Shown here: positions 42,914 through 52,310 of the stretch, one piece after another
Position numbering within the stretch: the stretch's first letter is position 1
Layout: every line of letters begins with the position of its first letter
From: CAIYYO01 sp049299895
GTDB lineage: Archaea; Altiarchaeota; Altiarchaeia; IMC4; QMZM01
Assembly: GCA_049299895.1 (NCBI GenBank)
Contig: JBAQYF010000026.1
Location: forward strand, 124,001 to 188,000
Direction of reading: 5' to 3'
Length of the DNA stretch: 64,000 nucleotides
The notes under the pieces: generated by a model
Told to the model about the DNA's origin: nothing
Seen by the model: the letters and a program-made list of their open reading frames with translations, nothing else
Databases searched by the model: none
Position numbers and translations under genes: made by a program

Positions 42914-43848
42914 TGGAAAAGAAAAAAGGCGCATGCTCGCGATGCAAACGTCCCGCAGTATACGAGATGAGATGCCACAAGGAATCATTGTGCGACAAAT
43001 GCTTCATCGAACTGTTCGAGAAAAAAGTCAGGAGGACCATCCGTACGAACCGTCTCCTTCGGAGCGAAGACAAAACCGCAGTGGCATTGTCCGGAGGAAA
43101 GGACTCCGCAGTCACACTATATATTCTGAAAGACATCCTCAAAAAGGCGCCGGCAGAAAAGCTGCTCGCGATAAGCATAGACCAGGGGATAAAAAGCACT
43201 GAGAAAAGCCTTGACGCGTGTAAAAGCCTGTGCAAAAAACTGGAAGTAGAGCACCACGTCTATTCATTCAAAAAAGAATACGGATACTCTATGGACGAAA
43301 CGGTGAAGAGGATAAAACGCATGAAGAACCCTGCGCCCCCATGCAGTTTCTGCGGAGTCCTGAGAAGAAAACTCCTGAACACCAAAGCAAAGGAACTGGG
43401 CGCAACAAGAATAGCGACCGGCCACAACATGGACGACGAGATACAGACCGCACTCATGAACTATGCCAGGGGAGACGTGGAAAAAACAGCCCGCATGGGA
43501 GCGCTCGTCGGAGTAGTGAGGGACGAGCGATTCGTGCAAAGGATAAAACCCCTTAGAGACACCCCGGAAGAGGAAGTGCTATTGTACGCAAAACTCAAAG
43601 GCATAGGATACGAACCAAGCAGATGCCCATACTCCCAAGAATCATTCAGGGGAACTATACGAAAAACGATTGAAGATATAGAGACAAATCATCCGGGGAG
43701 CAAGTACCAGATACTCAAATCCACGGACAAACTAATCGGGATCCTCAGAAAAAACACAGAATCCGGAGAAATGGGAAGATGCGCCAAATGCGGCGACCCA
43801 TGCTCTGAAGAGACGTGCAGGTTCTGTCGGATAATGGAAGAACTATGA
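42910..43848 (+). CDS. tRNA 2-thiolation enzyme (TtuA/Ncs6 family)
   Basis: 312 residues. An N-terminal zinc site is shown by CSRC and CHKESLCDKC, and the PP-loop is SGGKDS (61-66). A cluster/catalytic region has PPCSFCGVLRRK and TGHNMDDE, and a C-terminal zinc site has CAKCGDPC and CRFC. This matches TtuA/CTU1-type enzymes that thiolate tRNA uridine with an Fe-S cluster and a sulfur carrier. ATGATGG gives two possible starts (42910 or 42913). The stop overlaps hel308 on the opposite strand by 6 bases. Confidence 0.9.
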   Translation: MMEKKKGACSRCKRPAVYEMRCHKESLCDKCFIELFEKKVRRTIRTNRLLRSEDKTAVALSGGKDSAVTLYILKDILKKAPAEKLLAISIDQGIKSTEKSLDACKSLCKKLEVEHHVYSFKKEYGYSMDETVKRIKRMKNPAPPCSFCGVLRRKLLNTKAKELGATRIATGHNMDDEIQTALMNYARGDVEKTARMGALVGVVRDERFVQRIKPLRDTPEEEVLLYAKLKGIGYEPSRCPYSQESFRGTIRKTIEDIETNHPGSKYQILKSTDKLIGILRKNTESGEMGRCAKCGDPCSEETCRFCRIMEEL

Positions 43849-45954
43849 TTCCTCGTCCGGGTCCTTTTGCAGTTCCGACAGCACCTTGTCTGCAGTCTTT
43901 TCCCCCAGGACCTTTGACAGTTTCTCCTTCGGCGCATTCCTCAGTTCCGACGGTTTACGGAACCCTGCGGCGACAAGCTTTCTTGCTCTCACGCGTCCGA
44001 TGCCGTGTATGGAGACAAGAGGTATAAGCTCTTCTTTTACGCCGTGCGCAAGGCGCGTCTCAAGCTTGCGCATCTCTTTCTCGGAGGCTTTCAGACCGGT
44101 TATCCCGCACAGCTCAGCCGCGGAATATGCGAGCCATTCGGCTATCTGCAGCTTCTGATTGAGTATGCCCGGTGCGACTTTGTACTGCTCGAATATCGTC
44201 TCCTCGGACAATTCGCTTATCCAGGCGGAAAATAGGGTCGCAGTCTTGTACCTTTCAAGGAAGTCCACGTCGATGTCGAATCCTCCAAGGTCCCTGTACA
44301 ATTGATCCGAATTCTTGTAGGCCATCTCCCAGAGCGTCGCTTCCTCGCTTTTCTTCAGATAGAGGTTGGGCATCTCGGCAGAATCGCACAGCATCTCCAG
44401 CAGACCCAACGGAGGGAACCTGTTCTCGGATTCGGCGATCTCCAGAAGAGTAAGATACGTGTACGCAGTCCTCGGATCGATGTACAGTTCCGACACCCTG
44501 CGACCCAGTTCGGTGGGTATGAGGAAGCGACCGTCTTTTTTTATGAAGCCCCAGTCATTCAGATTGCCGATTATGCGGTCCACGAGGGACTCGAATCCTG
44601 CAAGGCCGTATTGGTATCCGAAGAACGTGGAGCGGAAGAAATCAAGGACTGCTTCTTTTGTGCGGGTAAAGTCGGACGCTATCGATGCGAGCATGTGGAA
44701 TCTTAGGACGGGTTCTACTCCAAGCTTGGAAGATATGGGTTCTATTGTCCCGTTTATGTATTTTTCCGTGATGAATTCTTTCTCCGATTCCGACCCTGCT
44801 ATCCCTATCGCATATCCGGTCTTGTCATATTTCGGCCTGCCGGCTCTCCCTGCCTGCTGCTTGTATTCCATGACAGATATGTAAGCCATGTCCCCGTCCT
44901 CGAAACGGGAAAAGTCCCTGATGACGACGGTTCTTGCAGGCAGATTCACGCCTGCGGCAAGTGTCGGCGTTGCAGTTATCACCCGGAGCGTCCCTTTCTT
45001 GAATGAATCCTCCACGAGTATCCTCTGCTTGTTCACCAGGCCTGCGTGATGGAATGCAGTCCCCGACTTCACGCAACCCGAGAGGCGCCTGCACTGTTCC
45101 GTGGGATTGCTCAGGGCGTTCAGCACCTCTTCTCCTGCGTCTGCAAGTGCTGCTTTTGAGGCGGCATCCATCAGGCACGCATCCTTTGCAAGGTCTTTGC
45201 CGAGTTTCTCAGCCATGGATTCCGCGCTCCTGCGCGAGTTCACGAAGACAAGCGCCTGCCCGCCCGACGACACTGCGTCCCTGACGACGTCCCGCAGCTT
45301 CTTGTACTTGTCCTCGCCCACGACCACGGACTCGTAAAGAGTCACAGGGCGCCATTGCGACTGCACGAGTTTAGCGTTAAGCCATCCTGCAAGCTCGTCC
45401 GCGTTTCCGATGGTCGCCGACAACGCCAGTATCTGTATGTCGGGGAAAAGCTTCTGGAACTTTGATATGAGTATCTCATACACGGGCCCACGGTTGGTGT
45501 TTATCTGATGCACTTCGTCGACGACGAGAACGCCAATGTCCCTGAACCAGTCCGCTTTGGAGCGGAGGATGGAATCGCATTTCTCTGCCGTTGTCACAAG
45601 AATGTCGAAATCCAGGCGGTTGCGATACTTGCCGCTGTCAAGGTCCCCCATCTCCAGTTTTACTACGAAGCCTAGGCGCTCGTACTTGCGAAACTCCTGG
45701 AATTTCTCGTATGCAAGAGCTCTTAGAGGAGCGACATAAACCGCTCGCTTGCGGTCCATGAGGACGCGCGACATGACTATCTCTGATGCAAAGGTCTTCC
45801 CTGACGCGGTCGGGGTGCATAGAACAAGGTTGCCGGTGCTGCCGAGTATGCCGCTCTCGACGAGTAGCTGCTGCGGGGGATACAGTTCAGTTATGCCCTC
45901 GGATTTGAACAATTCAATGTATTCCTTCCCGACAGGCACCTCATCTACTCGCAT
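43843..45954 (-). CDS. hel308: Hel308 DNA helicase
   Basis: 703 residues. Walker A TPTASGKT (48-55), motif II DEVH in LVVDEVHQIN, and motif VI QQAGRAGRPKYD. Beyond the two RecA domains there is a winged helix and a helical ratchet region, ending with a helix-hairpin-helix (IHGIGRVRARKLVAAGF). It is a superfamily 2 helicase acting on stalled replication forks. The start is 1 base after the isopropylmalate-dehydratase stop, so the two share a transcript. Confidence 0.95.
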   Translation of the reverse strand: MRVDEVPVGKEYIELFKSEGITELYPPQQLLVESGILGSTGNLVLCTPTASGKTFASEIVMSRVLMDRKRAVYVAPLRALAYEKFQEFRKYERLGFVVKLEMGDLDSGKYRNRLDFDILVTTAEKCDSILRSKADWFRDIGVLVVDEVHQINTNRGPVYEILISKFQKLFPDIQILALSATIGNADELAGWLNAKLVQSQWRPVTLYESVVVGEDKYKKLRDVVRDAVSSGGQALVFVNSRRSAESMAEKLGKDLAKDACLMDAASKAALADAGEEVLNALSNPTEQCRRLSGCVKSGTAFHHAGLVNKQRILVEDSFKKGTLRVITATPTLAAGVNLPARTVVIRDFSRFEDGDMAYISVMEYKQQAGRAGRPKYDKTGYAIGIAGSESEKEFITEKYINGTIEPISSKLGVEPVLRFHMLASIASDFTRTKEAVLDFFRSTFFGYQYGLAGFESLVDRIIGNLNDWGFIKKDGRFLIPTELGRRVSELYIDPRTAYTYLTLLEIAESENRFPPLGLLEMLCDSAEMPNLYLKKSEEATLWEMAYKNSDQLYRDLGGFDIDVDFLERYKTATLFSAWISELSEETIFEQYKVAPGILNQKLQIAEWLAYSAAELCGITGLKASEKEMRKLETRLAHGVKEELIPLVSIHGIGRVRARKLVAAGFRKPSELRNAPKEKLSKVLGEKTADKVLSELQKDPDEES

Positions 45955-45955
45955 C

Positions 45956-46459
45956 TTATGCTTTGCTTTCGGCCGTAAGCTGCGTCTTCACGTAGCTTAC
46001 AAGGCCTCCGGAGTTGATCAGCTTCAATATAAATGGGGGATAAGGCGTAAACGCAGCCTCCTTTTTTGTCGTGTGATTCAGTACGATGCCCTTCTCATAA
46101 TCCACTTCGATGCGATCGCCGTCTTTTGCGTCGATAACGCATTCCACGAGGGGTAATCCGATGTTGATCGAATTACGGTAGAATATGCGCGCAAATGATC
46201 TGGCAACAACGCAGGATATCCCCGCACCTATAAGGGCCCGGGGGGCGTGTTCCCGCGAGGAGCCGCAGCCGAAGTTCTCGCCTGCGACTATAAGGTCTCC
46301 TATCTTTACCGAGGAAACGAAGTCGGACCGCACCTTCTCAAAAGCGTGCTTGGCAAGCTCCTTTGGATCGCCGGTCACCAGGTATTCTGCGGGGATGATC
46401 TGGTCCGTGTCCACGTTGTCGGAGAATTTCCATGCCCTGCCGGTGATCTTTTTTTCCAT
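45956..46459 (-). CDS. 3-isopropylmalate/homoaconitate dehydratase small subunit
   Basis: 167 residues. The swivel-domain signature GENFGCGSSREHAPRAL is intact. The N-terminal DTDQIIPAEYL is that of archaeal LeuD/HacB proteins. With a large subunit, absent here, it isomerises isopropylmalate in leucine synthesis, or a longer homologue in other routes. It shares a promoter region with the divergent DUF134 gene (97 bases between starts). Confidence 0.92.
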   Translation of the reverse strand: MEKKITGRAWKFSDNVDTDQIIPAEYLVTGDPKELAKHAFEKVRSDFVSSVKIGDLIVAGENFGCGSSREHAPRALIGAGISCVVARSFARIFYRNSINIGLPLVECVIDAKDGDRIEVDYEKGIVLNHTTKKEAAFTPYPPFILKLINSGGLVSYVKTQLTAESKA

Positions 46460-46530
46460 TTTTTGAGAGTTATTCTTCGTATGTATGGATTTTCGATTCA
46501 GGGCAGAATAATTGATTTATAAGGCAGCAT

Positions 46531-46548
46531 TATGAATATATATTCATA
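46531..46548. promoter_or_regulatory. 18-bp perfect palindrome before the DUF134 gene
   Basis: TATGAATATATATTCATA reads the same on both strands and ends 8 bases before the ATG (46557). A TATA-like TTTATAAGG lies upstream at about 46516-46524, so the palindrome covers the expected transcription start. Because the gene encodes a helix-turn-helix protein, autoregulation is the simplest reading. Confidence 0.6.
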
Positions 46549-46556
46549 ACTCTAAA

Positions 46557-47075
46557 ATGTCCAGGCCCAGATTATGCAGGAGGATTTGCAGTAAACCGGG
46601 CACCACTTGCATGAAACCTGCCGGCGGAAACAAGGCCTGCAACGGCAAATCGATCATCACCCTGGACGAGTACGAGGCAATCAGGCTAAAAGACCTTCTG
46701 GACCTGGAGCAGGAAGAATCCGCCAGGGCCATGAATATTTCACAGCCGACTTTCCACCGGCTGATACACTCGGCCAGAAAGAAGGTCGCAGACGCCCTGG
46801 TGAACGGAAGGATGATATTGATAGAAGGAGGAAACTACACGATGGAAGAGAAGAAAAGATCGTTCAGATGCGGCGCATGCCGGCATGAATGGGATCTCCC
46901 GTACGGGACAGGCAGGCCTGAAAAATGCCCGCTCTGCGGATCAGATAACATACACAGGCACCCTGAAGAAGCGTGCAATAAAGGCCCGGGCAGGGGAGAG
47001 TGCAGAAAAGCCAAGTGCATTCAATGCGGAGGCGAACGCTGCGAAGGGAAGCAAAAAGAGGACCATACTCGCTAG
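46557..47075 (+). CDS. DUF134 helix-turn-helix protein with C-terminal zinc ribbon
   Basis: 172 residues. The N-terminal MSRPRLCRRI ... ITLDEYEAIRLKDLLDLEQEESA and the HTH ARAMNISQPTFHRLIHSARKK are classic DUF134. The last 80 residues carry many cysteines: CGACRHEWDLPYGTGRPEKCPLCG, a zinc ribbon, then HPEEACN, CRKAKCIQCGGERC. The protein is a predicted DNA-binding regulator. The Cys-rich half could sense metal or redox state. It lies about 100 bases before the hydrogenase operon on the same strand. Confidence 0.85.
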   Translation: MSRPRLCRRICSKPGTTCMKPAGGNKACNGKSIITLDEYEAIRLKDLLDLEQEESARAMNISQPTFHRLIHSARKKVADALVNGRMILIEGGNYTMEEKKRSFRCGACRHEWDLPYGTGRPEKCPLCGSDNIHRHPEEACNKGPGRGECRKAKCIQCGGERCEGKQKEDHTR

Positions 47076-47161
47076 CCTCGTTCCGGGCTGCTTTTTAAAT
47101 ATCGAAACCCTATTATTTATCTATTTAACATGATTAATAATGACAAATAGAAATTTTCAGA

Positions 47162-47167
47162 GGAGGG
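47162..47167 (+). promoter_or_regulatory. Ribosome binding site deciding the echA GTG start
   Basis: GGAGGG at 47162-47167, 7 bases before GTG 47175. It is one of the strongest Shine-Dalgarno matches in the window and supports the GTG over later ATGs. A TATA-like TTTTTAAATATC lies at about 47092-47103, so the leader is about 45-55 bases. Confidence 0.65.
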
Positions 47168-47174
47168 ATGTCTT

Positions 47175-49091
47175 GTGAACACACTGTTTTTCCTGGTAGC
47201 ATTTCCGCTCATAGTTGCGGCCATAATGCTGATATTGCCCAAGGGCATGCTTAGAAACCCCATAGTAAACATTTCTGCGGCAGCGATAGCCATAGCATCG
47301 ATATACCTGCTGGCGTCGTACTACAACGCAGGCCCGACGCTTTACCCGGCCCAGTTCCAGATAGTCGATGAAGCGATGATTGGAATAGAAATACTCATAG
47401 CACTCTACATACTGTTCGCCAGCATAAAGTCGCAGAAATACCTTGCAACGATACTGATAATACTGCAGTCTGCAATCATTCTCTACTTCGAGGCAACATA
47501 TGCGCCGGTGCTGGAAGCAAAGAACAACGTGTTCATAGACCAGCTCTCGATAATAATGGCGCTTATCATAGGAGTGATAGGAAGCCTGATATGCGTGTAC
47601 GCCCTTGGATACATGAAGGATTTTCACGAGCACAACAAGGACGTAAAGGATCACCGGAACTGGTTCTTCTTCATCATGTTCGCATTCCTCTCGGCAATGT
47701 TCGGCCTGGTGTTCTCGAACAACCTGATGTGGGTGTATTTCTTCTGGGAGATAACCACCGTATCGTCTTTCCTGCTCATAGGATACACTGGAACGCATGA
47801 GGCAAAGAACAATGCATTCAAAGCGCTTATCATGAACCTCCTCGGAGGACTTGCATTTGCAGCGGCGCTCTTCTACCTGGGCTCGTCTCCCTCGGCGAAT
47901 GGGATAATCGAGCTAAGCGAACTGATGACGTCAGGAAAGGCTATAGCCCTGATACCTGCAGTTCTCATAAGCTTTGCGGGAATAACAAAATCCGCGCAGA
48001 TGCCTTTCTCGTCCTGGCTGGTCGGCGCGATGGTCGCGCCCACGCCCGTTTCGGCACTGCTGCATTCCAGCACAATGGTAAAAGCGGGAGTATACATAAT
48101 AATAAGGTTCGCGCCCGTTCTGCAGGGAAGCCTGTCGGGTTACATGATAGCACTCCTCGGAGGCTTCACCTTCCTCTTGGCATCAGCGATCGCCGTATCG
48201 CAGAGCAACGCAAAGAAGGTTCTCGCATATTCGACGATAGCCAACCTGGGGCTGATCGTCGCCTGCGCGGGGGTCGGCACATACGAAGCCGTATGGGCGG
48301 CAATACTATTGATGATATTCCACGCAGTATCCAAAGGCTTGCTGTTCCTGTGCGTTGGAACTGTTGAACACAGGATAAACTCAAGGGACATAGAAGACAT
48401 GGGCGGACTCATAGTGAGGATGCCGAAGGTCGCATTCATGATGCTTATCGGGATCGCGGGAATGTTCCTTGCCCCATTCGGGATGCTTATCAGCAAATGG
48501 GCGACGCTCAGGGCTTTCATAGACGCAAGCCCCCTCTTTAGCCCCGCACTCCTCGGGATAATCGCTTATGGAAGCGCAGTAACCGTGTTCTTCTGGGCGA
48601 AGTGGATGGGCCGGCTGATCGAAGTAACCCAGGTAAGAAAGCAGATAGAAGACAAAGTAAGCGCCCAGGAATGGACCGCACTCTACTCCCTGGCGGGGCT
48701 TACCGTATTGCTCTGCCTGATGTTCCCGATAGTATCGTCGGTCATGATCGAGCCTTTCATATTGAAGGTATACGGCCAGCAGGCGCAGCTTGGGCAGGAC
48801 AACATAATGATAATGCTGATGATGCTGGGACTGATATTGATCATGCCGTTATCCATGCTCTACTACGGAAAAGACAGGAAGCATATCAGCGCATACATGT
48901 GCGGACGGACCACGACGCCGGATATGCGTTTCAAGGGTTCGCTCGGCATTACGAGGGAGCTTGCGCTGAAGAACTATTACATGCAAAGCTATTTTGGAGA
49001 AAGCAAGCTTTATAGGGTGGGAACGGCCCTGTGCATCGGCCTCATGGCTCTGATGTTCTGGGGCATTATGTACGGAGAGGTGTTGATATGA
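47175..49091 (+). CDS. echA: Energy-converting hydrogenase, proton-translocating antiporter-like subunit
   Basis: 638 residues with about 14-16 membrane segments of the NuoL/MrpA family. It contains FFWEITTVSSFLLIG and, further on, AQMPFSSWLVGAMVAPTPVSALLHSSTMVKAGVY, the proton-channel half with conserved Lys and His. It is the largest ion-pumping subunit of the six-gene membrane hydrogenase. Stop and next start overlap (ATGA 49088-49091). Naming follows Ech gene order; Mbh/Ehb-type relatives are alternatives. Confidence 0.92.
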   Translation: MNTLFFLVAFPLIVAAIMLILPKGMLRNPIVNISAAAIAIASIYLLASYYNAGPTLYPAQFQIVDEAMIGIEILIALYILFASIKSQKYLATILIILQSAIILYFEATYAPVLEAKNNVFIDQLSIIMALIIGVIGSLICVYALGYMKDFHEHNKDVKDHRNWFFFIMFAFLSAMFGLVFSNNLMWVYFFWEITTVSSFLLIGYTGTHEAKNNAFKALIMNLLGGLAFAAALFYLGSSPSANGIIELSELMTSGKAIALIPAVLISFAGITKSAQMPFSSWLVGAMVAPTPVSALLHSSTMVKAGVYIIIRFAPVLQGSLSGYMIALLGGFTFLLASAIAVSQSNAKKVLAYSTIANLGLIVACAGVGTYEAVWAAILLMIFHAVSKGLLFLCVGTVEHRINSRDIEDMGGLIVRMPKVAFMMLIGIAGMFLAPFGMLISKWATLRAFIDASPLFSPALLGIIAYGSAVTVFFWAKWMGRLIEVTQVRKQIEDKVSAQEWTALYSLAGLTVLLCLMFPIVSSVMIEPFILKVYGQQAQLGQDNIMIMLMMLGLILIMPLSMLYYGKDRKHISAYMCGRTTTPDMRFKGSLGITRELALKNYYMQSYFGESKLYRVGTALCIGLMALMFWGIMYGEVLI

Positions 49092-49975
49092 ACACGGAAC
49101 AGATACTCGCGGGTTTGGCATACTTGATACTTGCACCCATATTGGGGGGCCTCATTGCCGGAATGGACAGGAAGATCACTGCAAAGATGCAGGGACGTGT
49201 CGGCCCGCCCCTCTTCCAGCCGTTCTACGACGTACTGAAGCTTTTTGAAAAGGAAAAAGTCGTCGTAAGCAGGTCGCAGAACTTCTATGTGCTCGCATAC
49301 GTAGTATTCATGTTATTCACAGGAGCCCTGTTTTTCTCTGGTGGAGACATACTGCTGGTGATATTCGCACTGACCCTTGCGCACGTCTTTTTGGTGCTGG
49401 GAGCATACTCCGTGAACTCTCCTTACAGCTACCTGGGAGCGGAAAGAGAGTTGATACAGATAATGGCCTTCGAGCCCATGATAATATTAACGACTGTAGG
49501 AATGTACATGGTCTCAAAGCTCACGATAGACGGGGGAAGCTTCCGGGTATGGGACATAGCGACTCTCACGACTCCCGTGATATACTACATCCCGGGATTA
49601 TTCCTCGGATTCATATACGTTCTGACGATAAAGCTGCGCAAATCGCCATTCGATCTGTCGACTTCGCACCACGCGCACCAGGAGCTTGTGAAAGGCCTGA
49701 CGACCGAGTTCTCGGGCTCGACCCTGGGAAGAATAGAGATAGCCCACTGGTATGAGACAGTGCTCCTGCTGGGCTTCGTATACCTGTTCTTCGGCTTCAA
49801 TCCCCTGCTTGCGATAGCAGTGATATTGATAGCGTACTTTTTCGAGATATTCCTGGACAATACGTCCGCAAGGGTAAAGTGGCCCCTGGCGCTGACAAGC
49901 TCCTGGGCAATCGCAGCCGTGCTGGGATTGGTGAACATCTCGCTGCTATATTTCATAAACGGAGGAGGGCTGTAA
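49088..49975 (+). CDS. echB: Energy-converting hydrogenase, NuoH-like membrane subunit
   Basis: 295 residues from ATG 49088; an earlier in-frame ATG lies inside echA. There are eight or so membrane helices. The family stretches GRVGPPLFQPFYDVLKLFEKE and PFDLSTSHHAHQELVKG are clear. This subunit connects the hydrogenase arm to the ion pump, as Nqo8/NuoH does in complex I. One base separates it from the next gene. Confidence 0.93.
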   Translation: MNTEQILAGLAYLILAPILGGLIAGMDRKITAKMQGRVGPPLFQPFYDVLKLFEKEKVVVSRSQNFYVLAYVVFMLFTGALFFSGGDILLVIFALTLAHVFLVLGAYSVNSPYSYLGAERELIQIMAFEPMIILTTVGMYMVSKLTIDGGSFRVWDIATLTTPVIYYIPGLFLGFIYVLTIKLRKSPFDLSTSHHAHQELVKGLTTEFSGSTLGRIEIAHWYETVLLLGFVYLFFGFNPLLAIAVILIAYFFEIFLDNTSARVKWPLALTSSWAIAAVLGLVNISLLYFINGGGL

Positions 49976-49976
49976 A

Positions 49977-50450
49977 ATGACATACCTAAAAAAGTCCCCG
50001 TGGATAATGCACTATGATGCTTCCAGCTGCAACGGATGCGACATAGAAGTGCTGGCGGCGCTGACCCCGATGTACGACGTCGAGAGGTTCGGGATAATAA
50101 ACACCGGGAACCCAAAGCATGCGGACATACTGGTGATAACCGGCTCCATAAACGAGCAGAACATAGAGATAGTAAAGAACCTGTACAACCAGATGCCCGA
50201 CCCAAAGGTCGTAATAGCGGTGGGAATATGCGCAACATCCGGATGCGTCTTCCGCGAATGCTACAACGTCATGGGCGGAATAGACAAGGTGATACCCGTC
50301 GACGTATATGTCCCCGGATGCGCCGCACGCCCCGAATCCATAATAGACGGCGTAGTTACGGCGCTCGGCATAATGGAGAAAAAGAAGGAAGCGCATAAAA
50401 AAGCCGAGAAAGAAAAGAAAGCAGGGATTAAAGCAGGTGATAAGAAATGA
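49977..50450 (+). CDS. echC: Energy-converting hydrogenase, small subunit (NuoB-like)
   Basis: 157 residues. Proximal [4Fe-4S] cluster ligands are Cys18, Cys21, one of Cys84/Cys90, and Cys115, in ASSCNGCDIEVLA, GICATSGC and VPGCAARPE. A Lys/Ala-rich tail follows. It passes electrons from ferredoxin to the NiFe centre. ATGA overlap with the next gene (50447-50450). Confidence 0.93.
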   Translation: MTYLKKSPWIMHYDASSCNGCDIEVLAALTPMYDVERFGIINTGNPKHADILVITGSINEQNIEIVKNLYNQMPDPKVVIAVGICATSGCVFRECYNVMGGIDKVIPVDVYVPGCAARPESIIDGVVTALGIMEKKKEAHKKAEKEKKAGIKAGDKK

Positions 50451-50833
50451 GAGCAGAAGAGCAGCCCGTAATAAGGGTGGAACAAAGGGATCTCCTCAGA
50501 AAAGTCGAGGAGTTGCGAGACGAAGGATGCCGGCTAGTCCAGATGCACTGCACTAAAGTTGCTGACGACAACTATGAGATAAACTACTCGTTCGACAAAG
50601 ATTACCAATTCAAGACCCTCAGATTGAACATAACACCCGAGACCGAGATACCCAGCATCACAGGGATATACTGGGCGGCATTCCTGTACGAAAACGAGAT
50701 ACACGAACTGTTCGGGATAGGGATAAAAGGAATAAACGTAGATTACAAAGGAAGCTTATACAAGAAAAAAATGAAAAACCCTTTCGCAATATCGCCAAGC
50801 AAGGGAGGTGAGGCAACATGCCCAAGCAAATAA
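50447..50833 (+). CDS. echD: Energy-converting hydrogenase, NuoC-like 30-kDa subunit
   Basis: 128 residues. The family pattern ITGIYWAAFLYENEIHELFGIGI near the C-terminus matches complex I 30-kDa / EchD proteins (EREIxDLFG-type). It is a peripheral structural subunit that helps hold the large subunit. It overlaps the start of echE by 16 bases. Confidence 0.9.
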   Translation: MRAEEQPVIRVEQRDLLRKVEELRDEGCRLVQMHCTKVADDNYEINYSFDKDYQFKTLRLNITPETEIPSITGIYWAAFLYENEIHELFGIGIKGINVDYKGSLYKKKMKNPFAISPSKGGEATCPSK

Positions 50834-51897
50834 TCATACCATTCGGCCCGCAGCACCCCGTGCTCCCGGAACCGATACACCTGGACCTCGTCCTGGAAGA
50901 CGAAAAGGTCGTAGAGGCGCTACCGTCCATAGGATACATACACAGGGGACTGGAGAAACTCGTCGAAAAGAGGGACTACAACCAGTACGTCTACGTCGCC
51001 GAAAGGATATGCGGAATATGCAGCTTCATACACGGCCTGTCATATTCGCAGGCAGTAGAAGGCCTCATGGACATAGAAGTGCCTGAAAGGGCAGTATACC
51101 TAAGAACCATCGGCTCGGAATACTCAAGGCTGCACTCGCATCTGTTATGGCTCGGGTGCTTCGCAGACAGCATGGGATTCGAAAGCCTCTTCATGAACAC
51201 CTGGAGGATAAGAGAAGGCATACTCAACAGGATGGAAGCATCCCTCGGCGGCCGAGTGATACAGGGAACCTGCAAAGTAGGCGGCGTGAGAAGAGACATA
51301 GACGGCGAGACGCTGGAAAAGATGCTCTCGGAACTGGCAGAAACAGAAAAAGAGATAAAAGAAGTGACTGCAACATTCCTCAAAGACAGCACCGTACGGC
51401 ACAGGACCAAAAAAGTAGGGATCCTCACAAAGAAAGAAGCATTTGACATGGGCGCAGCAGGCCCCACGGCAAGAGGCAGCGGAGTAGAAATGGATGCGAG
51501 GATGATAGGATACGCAGCATACGGAAAAATAGACTATGCGCCGATAACTGCATCAGGCGGAGACTGCTACTCACGATGCGAGGTAAGAGTCAAAGAGCTG
51601 CACCAGTCAATAGACATAATAAGGCAGTGTGTGAAGAAGATACCGGAGGGACCGATAGAAATAAAACCAAAAGCCAATCCCACGGGAGAATACATCTCCA
51701 GGGTGGAGCAACCCAGAGGAGAAGCAGTCCACTATGTGAGGGGCAACGGGACAAAGAACCTGGAGCGCTTCCGCGTAAGGACCCCGACGTTCGCGAACAT
51801 CCCGCCGCTGGTAAAGATGCTGGGAGGATGCGACCTTGCAGACGTCCCGGTAATAGTACTGTCGATTGATCCGTGCATCAGCTGCACGGAGAGGTAA
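50818..51897 (+). CDS. echE: Energy-converting hydrogenase, catalytic large subunit
   Basis: 359 residues. Both NiFe motifs are intact: ERICGICS (Cys65, Cys68) and DPCISCTER at the end (Cys353, Cys356). All four ligands are present, so this is an active hydrogenase and not the NuoD-like form. The short C-terminus after DPCISC lacks the extension removed by maturation proteases in many other hydrogenases, as expected for some Ech-type enzymes. It reduces protons with ferredoxin electrons, or the reverse. No hyp maturation genes are in the window. Confidence 0.95.
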   Translation: MPKQIIIPFGPQHPVLPEPIHLDLVLEDEKVVEALPSIGYIHRGLEKLVEKRDYNQYVYVAERICGICSFIHGLSYSQAVEGLMDIEVPERAVYLRTIGSEYSRLHSHLLWLGCFADSMGFESLFMNTWRIREGILNRMEASLGGRVIQGTCKVGGVRRDIDGETLEKMLSELAETEKEIKEVTATFLKDSTVRHRTKKVGILTKKEAFDMGAAGPTARGSGVEMDARMIGYAAYGKIDYAPITASGGDCYSRCEVRVKELHQSIDIIRQCVKKIPEGPIEIKPKANPTGEYISRVEQPRGEAVHYVRGNGTKNLERFRVRTPTFANIPPLVKMLGGCDLADVPVIVLSIDPCISCTER

Positions 51898-51905
51898 AAC
51901 AAAAA

Positions 51906-52307
51906 ATGGCATTATTCAAACTAGCAAAGACCATAACAAAGAGCTTTTTCGGAAAACCGGCAACGCTCATGTACCCGGTCAAACCAAGCAAACAGTACAA
52001 GATAACCAAAGGCCACGTAGTAAACGACATAGACAAATGCATATTCTGCGGCTCATGCCAGAGAGTATGCCCCACGCAGGCTATCTGCGTGAACAAGAAC
52101 GATCGAAGCTGGGAGATAGACCGCCTTAGATGCTGCACGTGCAACGGATGCGTTGAAGTATGCCCGGTAAAGTCCCTGTCCATGGACACGAAATACACCG
52201 CGCCCATGACCACAAGGACAAAGGACATGATGAAATCCACCAAACCGGCAGCAGCAAAACCCGCGGCCAAAGCAGGCGGGACAAAGGAAGAGAACACCGA
52301 CGACTGA
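51906..52307 (+). CDS. echF: Energy-converting hydrogenase, 2[4Fe-4S] ferredoxin subunit
   Basis: 133 residues from ATG 51906. Two cluster motifs are complete: Cys45-48-51-55 and Cys76-79-82-86. The last 40 residues are a Lys/Ala/Pro-rich tail not needed for clusters. It accepts electrons from soluble ferredoxin and passes them to EchC. Last gene of the operon. Confidence 0.92.
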   Translation: MALFKLAKTITKSFFGKPATLMYPVKPSKQYKITKGHVVNDIDKCIFCGSCQRVCPTQAICVNKNDRSWEIDRLRCCTCNGCVEVCPVKSLSMDTKYTAPMTTRTKDMMKSTKPAAAKPAAKAGGTKEENTDD

Positions 52308-52310
52308 TAT

